Source of the DNA: Comamonadaceae bacterium
Lineage (GTDB): Bacteria; Pseudomonadota; Gammaproteobacteria; Burkholderiales; Burkholderiaceae_C
Direction of reading: 5' to 3'
Assembly (NCBI GenBank): GCA_947494405.1
Contig: CANLWQ010000014.1
Coordinates: forward strand, 1-15,483
DNA length: 15,483 bases
Below the pieces are notes generated by a model. The model had not been told where the DNA came from and made no database searches. It saw nothing but the letters and a program-made list of their open reading frames with translations. The translations under genes and the position numbers were made by a program. Each line of letters begins with the position of its first letter. The stretch's first letter is position 1. This document shows positions 13,845 through 15,483 of the stretch, piece by piece.

Positions 13845-14567
13845 ATGTCGATAGTTACCCTTTGTCCTCAATGTAAAACCGCTTTTGCGATTCAAGCTGA
13901 GCATTACAGCGCAGCCGATGCTTGGGTGCATTGTGGTCGCTGCGCCCATGTGTTTGAGGTCGATCAGCATTTGTTTGAAATCGATCCACCGCAACAAGAA
14001 GTTCAAGCGCCGGCAGACGATGTGTCCGTATTTCCTGCCACTCTCGCTCGCGATTCAGCCACCCATCCCTTGTCCTCTCCTGTTGCGCTGCCCGCTCGCG
14101 AGCCCAGTGCTTTTGTACCGCTTGCCGTCAGCGTTGTTGCGGTTGTGCTGTTGGGTTTTCAAATCATGCTTTTTCACCGCGACAAATTGGTGGCAATGAA
14201 CCTCAGTGTGTCCCCCATCTTCACGGCTGTTTGCCAAACTGTGGGCTGCCGCGTGAACTGGCCAAAAGAAAACGATAAGGTAGCCATAGACAGCAGCCAT
14301 TTCAAACAACTTGGCGAAGACACTTTCTCATTCACCTTGTCAGTTAAAAACCAAGCGCCTTATTTTTTGGCCATGCCGGCGCTTGAGTTAACGCTGACCA
14401 ATGATGAACAAGGCGACGTCGTTCGCAAGGTTTGGCTGGCATCAGAGGTTGGCCTGCCCGATATGCTCAAACCCATGCGCTCGCAAACAGTCGAAATGGT
14501 CTTCGCCGTGGACGGACCTTGGGCGGGCAAAATCAACGGTTACCGCGCATTGCTTTTTTACCCTTAA
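13845..14567 (+). CDS. Zinc-ribbon, single-pass membrane protein with DUF3426-type domain
   Basis: A 240-aa protein. The N-terminus is a four-cysteine zinc ribbon (C7, C10, C30, C33: CPQC and CGRC) of the MJ0042 type. A low-complexity Pro/Ala/Asp linker follows, then one membrane span at about 89-110 (FVPLAVSVVAVVLLGFQI). The C-terminal domain of about 130 residues should lie in the periplasm and has the CQTVGCRV pattern and YFLAMPALELTLT seen in DUF3426 proteins. I know of no defined function. In related genomes I remember it following prmA, which suggests a stable but unexplained association. It starts 10 bp after prmA and ends 17 bp before the kinase gene. The cytoplasmic zinc ribbon joined to a periplasmic domain would suit a sensor or assembly factor, but that is inference. 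Confidence 0.85.
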   Translation: MSIVTLCPQCKTAFAIQAEHYSAADAWVHCGRCAHVFEVDQHLFEIDPPQQEVQAPADDVSVFPATLARDSATHPLSSPVALPAREPSAFVPLAVSVVAVVLLGFQIMLFHRDKLVAMNLSVSPIFTAVCQTVGCRVNWPKENDKVAIDSSHFKQLGEDTFSFTLSVKNQAPYFLAMPALELTLTNDEQGDVVRKVWLASEVGLPDMLKPMRSQTVEMVFAVDGPWAGKINGYRALLFYP

Positions 14568-14574
14568 CGCAGAT

Positions 14575-14578
14575 AGGA
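14575..14578 (+). promoter_or_regulatory. Shine-Dalgarno of the PfkB-family kinase
   Basis: AGGA, 6 nt before ATG 14585, decides that start against longer upstream in-frame starts, the farthest at 14432, that lie inside the zinc-ribbon gene. Confidence 0.65.
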
Positions 14579-14584
14579 TTTTTC

Positions 14585-15469
14585 ATGGCAGTACTGATTT
14601 GTGGTTCTTTGGCTTTTGACACCATCATGCATTTTGAGGGCCGCTTCAAAGAGCAAATTTTGCCTGAGCAGCTTCATATTTTGAACGTCTCTTTTCTGGT
14701 GCCGCGCCTGCAGCGCGATTTTGGAGGGTGTGCAGGCAATATCGCTTACAGCATGAAGCTCTTAGGCGCACAACCTCTTCCTATGGCGACTTTGGGCAAT
14801 GATGGTGAAAGTTATTTGCAGCGCCTAAAAGAATTGGGCATATCCACCACCTATATCAAGACCATTGAAGACACCTACACTGCTCAAGCCATGATCATGA
14901 CCGATTTGGATAACAACCAAATCACGGCTTTTCATCCCGGCGCCATGATGCAGGCGCACGAATTGCACATCCAAAAACATCCCGATATCCGTTTGGGCAT
15001 CATCTCGCCCGATGGGCGAGACGCCATGCTTTTGCATGCACAAGAGATGGCTGATGCAGGCATACCTTTTGTGTTTGATCCCGGCCAAGGGTTACCCATG
15101 TTTGATGGCCAAGAACTTCGCCACTTTATTGAGCTGGCAACTTGGGTCACCGTCAATGACTATGAAGGGAAAATGTTAAGTGACCGCACGGGTTGGAGTT
15201 CAGCTGAAATTTCCGCTCATGTCAAAGGATTGGTAGTGACTTTAGGCGCTCACGGCTGTGAGGTATGGGAGCAGGGTCAAAAGCACATGGTCGATCCTGT
15301 TAAAGCGCAAGCGGTTGTAGATCCCACTGGGTGTGGAGACGCTTGGCGAGGCGCCATGCTTCATGGATTGGAGCAAGGTTGGGATTTGGTCAAATGTGCT
15401 GAATTAGGCAACCGCATAGGTTCCATCAAAATAGCCAGTCGCGGACCGCAAAATTACCAACTGACATAA
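14585..15469 (+). CDS. PfkB-family carbohydrate/nucleoside kinase
   Basis: A 294-aa cytosolic kinase of the ribokinase/PfkB superfamily. The N-terminal substrate loop region is RDFGGCAGNIAYSMKLLG (about 44-61), the first PfkB signature. The second signature is VVDPTGCGDAWRGAML (244-259), with the catalytic base Asp252. The usual GAGD anion hole reads GCGD here. Between them lies the ITAFHPGAM stretch, then VTVNDYEGKML in place of the N-x-x-E block, which still has its Asn and Glu. The substrate cannot be fixed by eye: adenosine, ribose or another sugar is possible, and annotations of similar proteins vary between adenosine kinase and carbohydrate kinase. The start is set by AGGA. The gene ends with TAA at 15467-15469, immediately followed by an A run. 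Confidence 0.88.
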   Translation: MAVLICGSLAFDTIMHFEGRFKEQILPEQLHILNVSFLVPRLQRDFGGCAGNIAYSMKLLGAQPLPMATLGNDGESYLQRLKELGISTTYIKTIEDTYTAQAMIMTDLDNNQITAFHPGAMMQAHELHIQKHPDIRLGIISPDGRDAMLLHAQEMADAGIPFVFDPGQGLPMFDGQELRHFIELATWVTVNDYEGKMLSDRTGWSSAEISAHVKGLVVTLGAHGCEVWEQGQKHMVDPVKAQAVVDPTGCGDAWRGAMLHGLEQGWDLVKCAELGNRIGSIKIASRGPQNYQLT

Positions 15470-15483
15470 AAAAACCCGGTGCA
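15468..15483. terminator. Probable start of a terminator, cut by the window end
   Basis: Seven A (15468-15474) followed by CCCGGTGCA directly after the kinase stop looks like the left side of a bidirectional intrinsic terminator (A run, GC stem, T run). The right half is outside the window, so this is only a suggestion. Confidence 0.35.

Noticed and set aside
14432..14584. Longer N-terminus for the PfkB-family kinase starting at 14432
   Set aside because: The extra 51 codons lie inside the zinc-ribbon gene in another frame. The AGGA-preceded ATG at 14585 gives the normal family N-terminus (AVLICGSLAFDT).
1..15483. Mobile element, CRISPR, phage or toxin-antitoxin system
   Set aside because: No transposase, integrase, spaced direct repeats, paired small toxin/antitoxin genes or abrupt change in composition was seen. 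Apart from the unnamed gene at 9925, the full-length genes belong to recognisable, mostly housekeeping families.

Overview
The window is ordinary-looking chromosome of a betaproteobacterium, most likely a Burkholderiales/Comamonadaceae member, possibly a freshwater lineage of moderate GC. This rests on protein character (the RuvC 'VEIVFVN' active-site block, the RNase II-like protein with a 'TEIDDA' centre) and on the gene order mpl / unknown / tlpA-like / accB-accC-prmA / zinc-ribbon protein / pfkB-type kinase. It is inference from remembered families; no search was run. No transposase, integrase, CRISPR array, tRNA, rRNA or phage gene is visible. All but one of the full-length genes belong to recognisable families, and most are housekeeping genes.

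Layout. Positions 2-220 (+) are the 3' end of lpxC (lipid A). It runs 62 bp into the convergent 3' end of ruvC. A tight minus-strand operon runs from 4401 down to 159: RNase II-like exoribonuclease, TonB-like protein, mtgA (peptidoglycan glycosyltransferase) and ruvC (Holliday-junction resolvase). Its last two junctions are 4-bp ATGA overlaps. Divergent from it are rodA (peptidoglycan polymerase, 4442-5596), tldD (metalloprotease, 5651-7111) and aroG (DAHP synthase, 7331-8449). mpl (peptidoglycan recycling ligase) lies on the minus strand at 8471-9883. It is divergent from a plus-strand run: an unrecognised conserved-looking protein, a TlpA-like thioredoxin, accB-accC (acetyl-CoA carboxylase), prmA, a DUF3426 zinc-ribbon membrane protein and a PfkB-family kinase. 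Cell-envelope synthesis (lpxC, mtgA, rodA, mpl, and fatty acids through accBC) is the main shared theme.

The most interesting element is the 219-bp stretch between tldD and aroG. It holds a complete transcription attenuator: a 22-codon leader peptide with seven aromatic residues (5 Phe, 2 Tyr) within eight consecutive positions, an 8-bp antiterminator pairing, and a mutually exclusive 9-bp GC-rich hairpin followed by a T tract. All of it lies upstream of an aroG gene with a strong Shine-Dalgarno. The sequence therefore predicts that the first step of aromatic amino acid synthesis is controlled by charged Phe/Tyr tRNA supply, unlike the TyrR-repressor control of E. coli aroG.

Two other patterns run through the window. 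First, at least six genes or leaders that probably start transcripts have a -10-like hexamer only 5-8 nt before the start codon and little or no Shine-Dalgarno, which suggests leaderless mRNAs; the mpl/unknown-gene pair shares a near-symmetrical bidirectional promoter. Second, two shikimate genes that I remember as usual neighbours in related bacteria (aroE beside mtgA, aroQ beside accB) are absent from tight junctions here, while aroG is kept.
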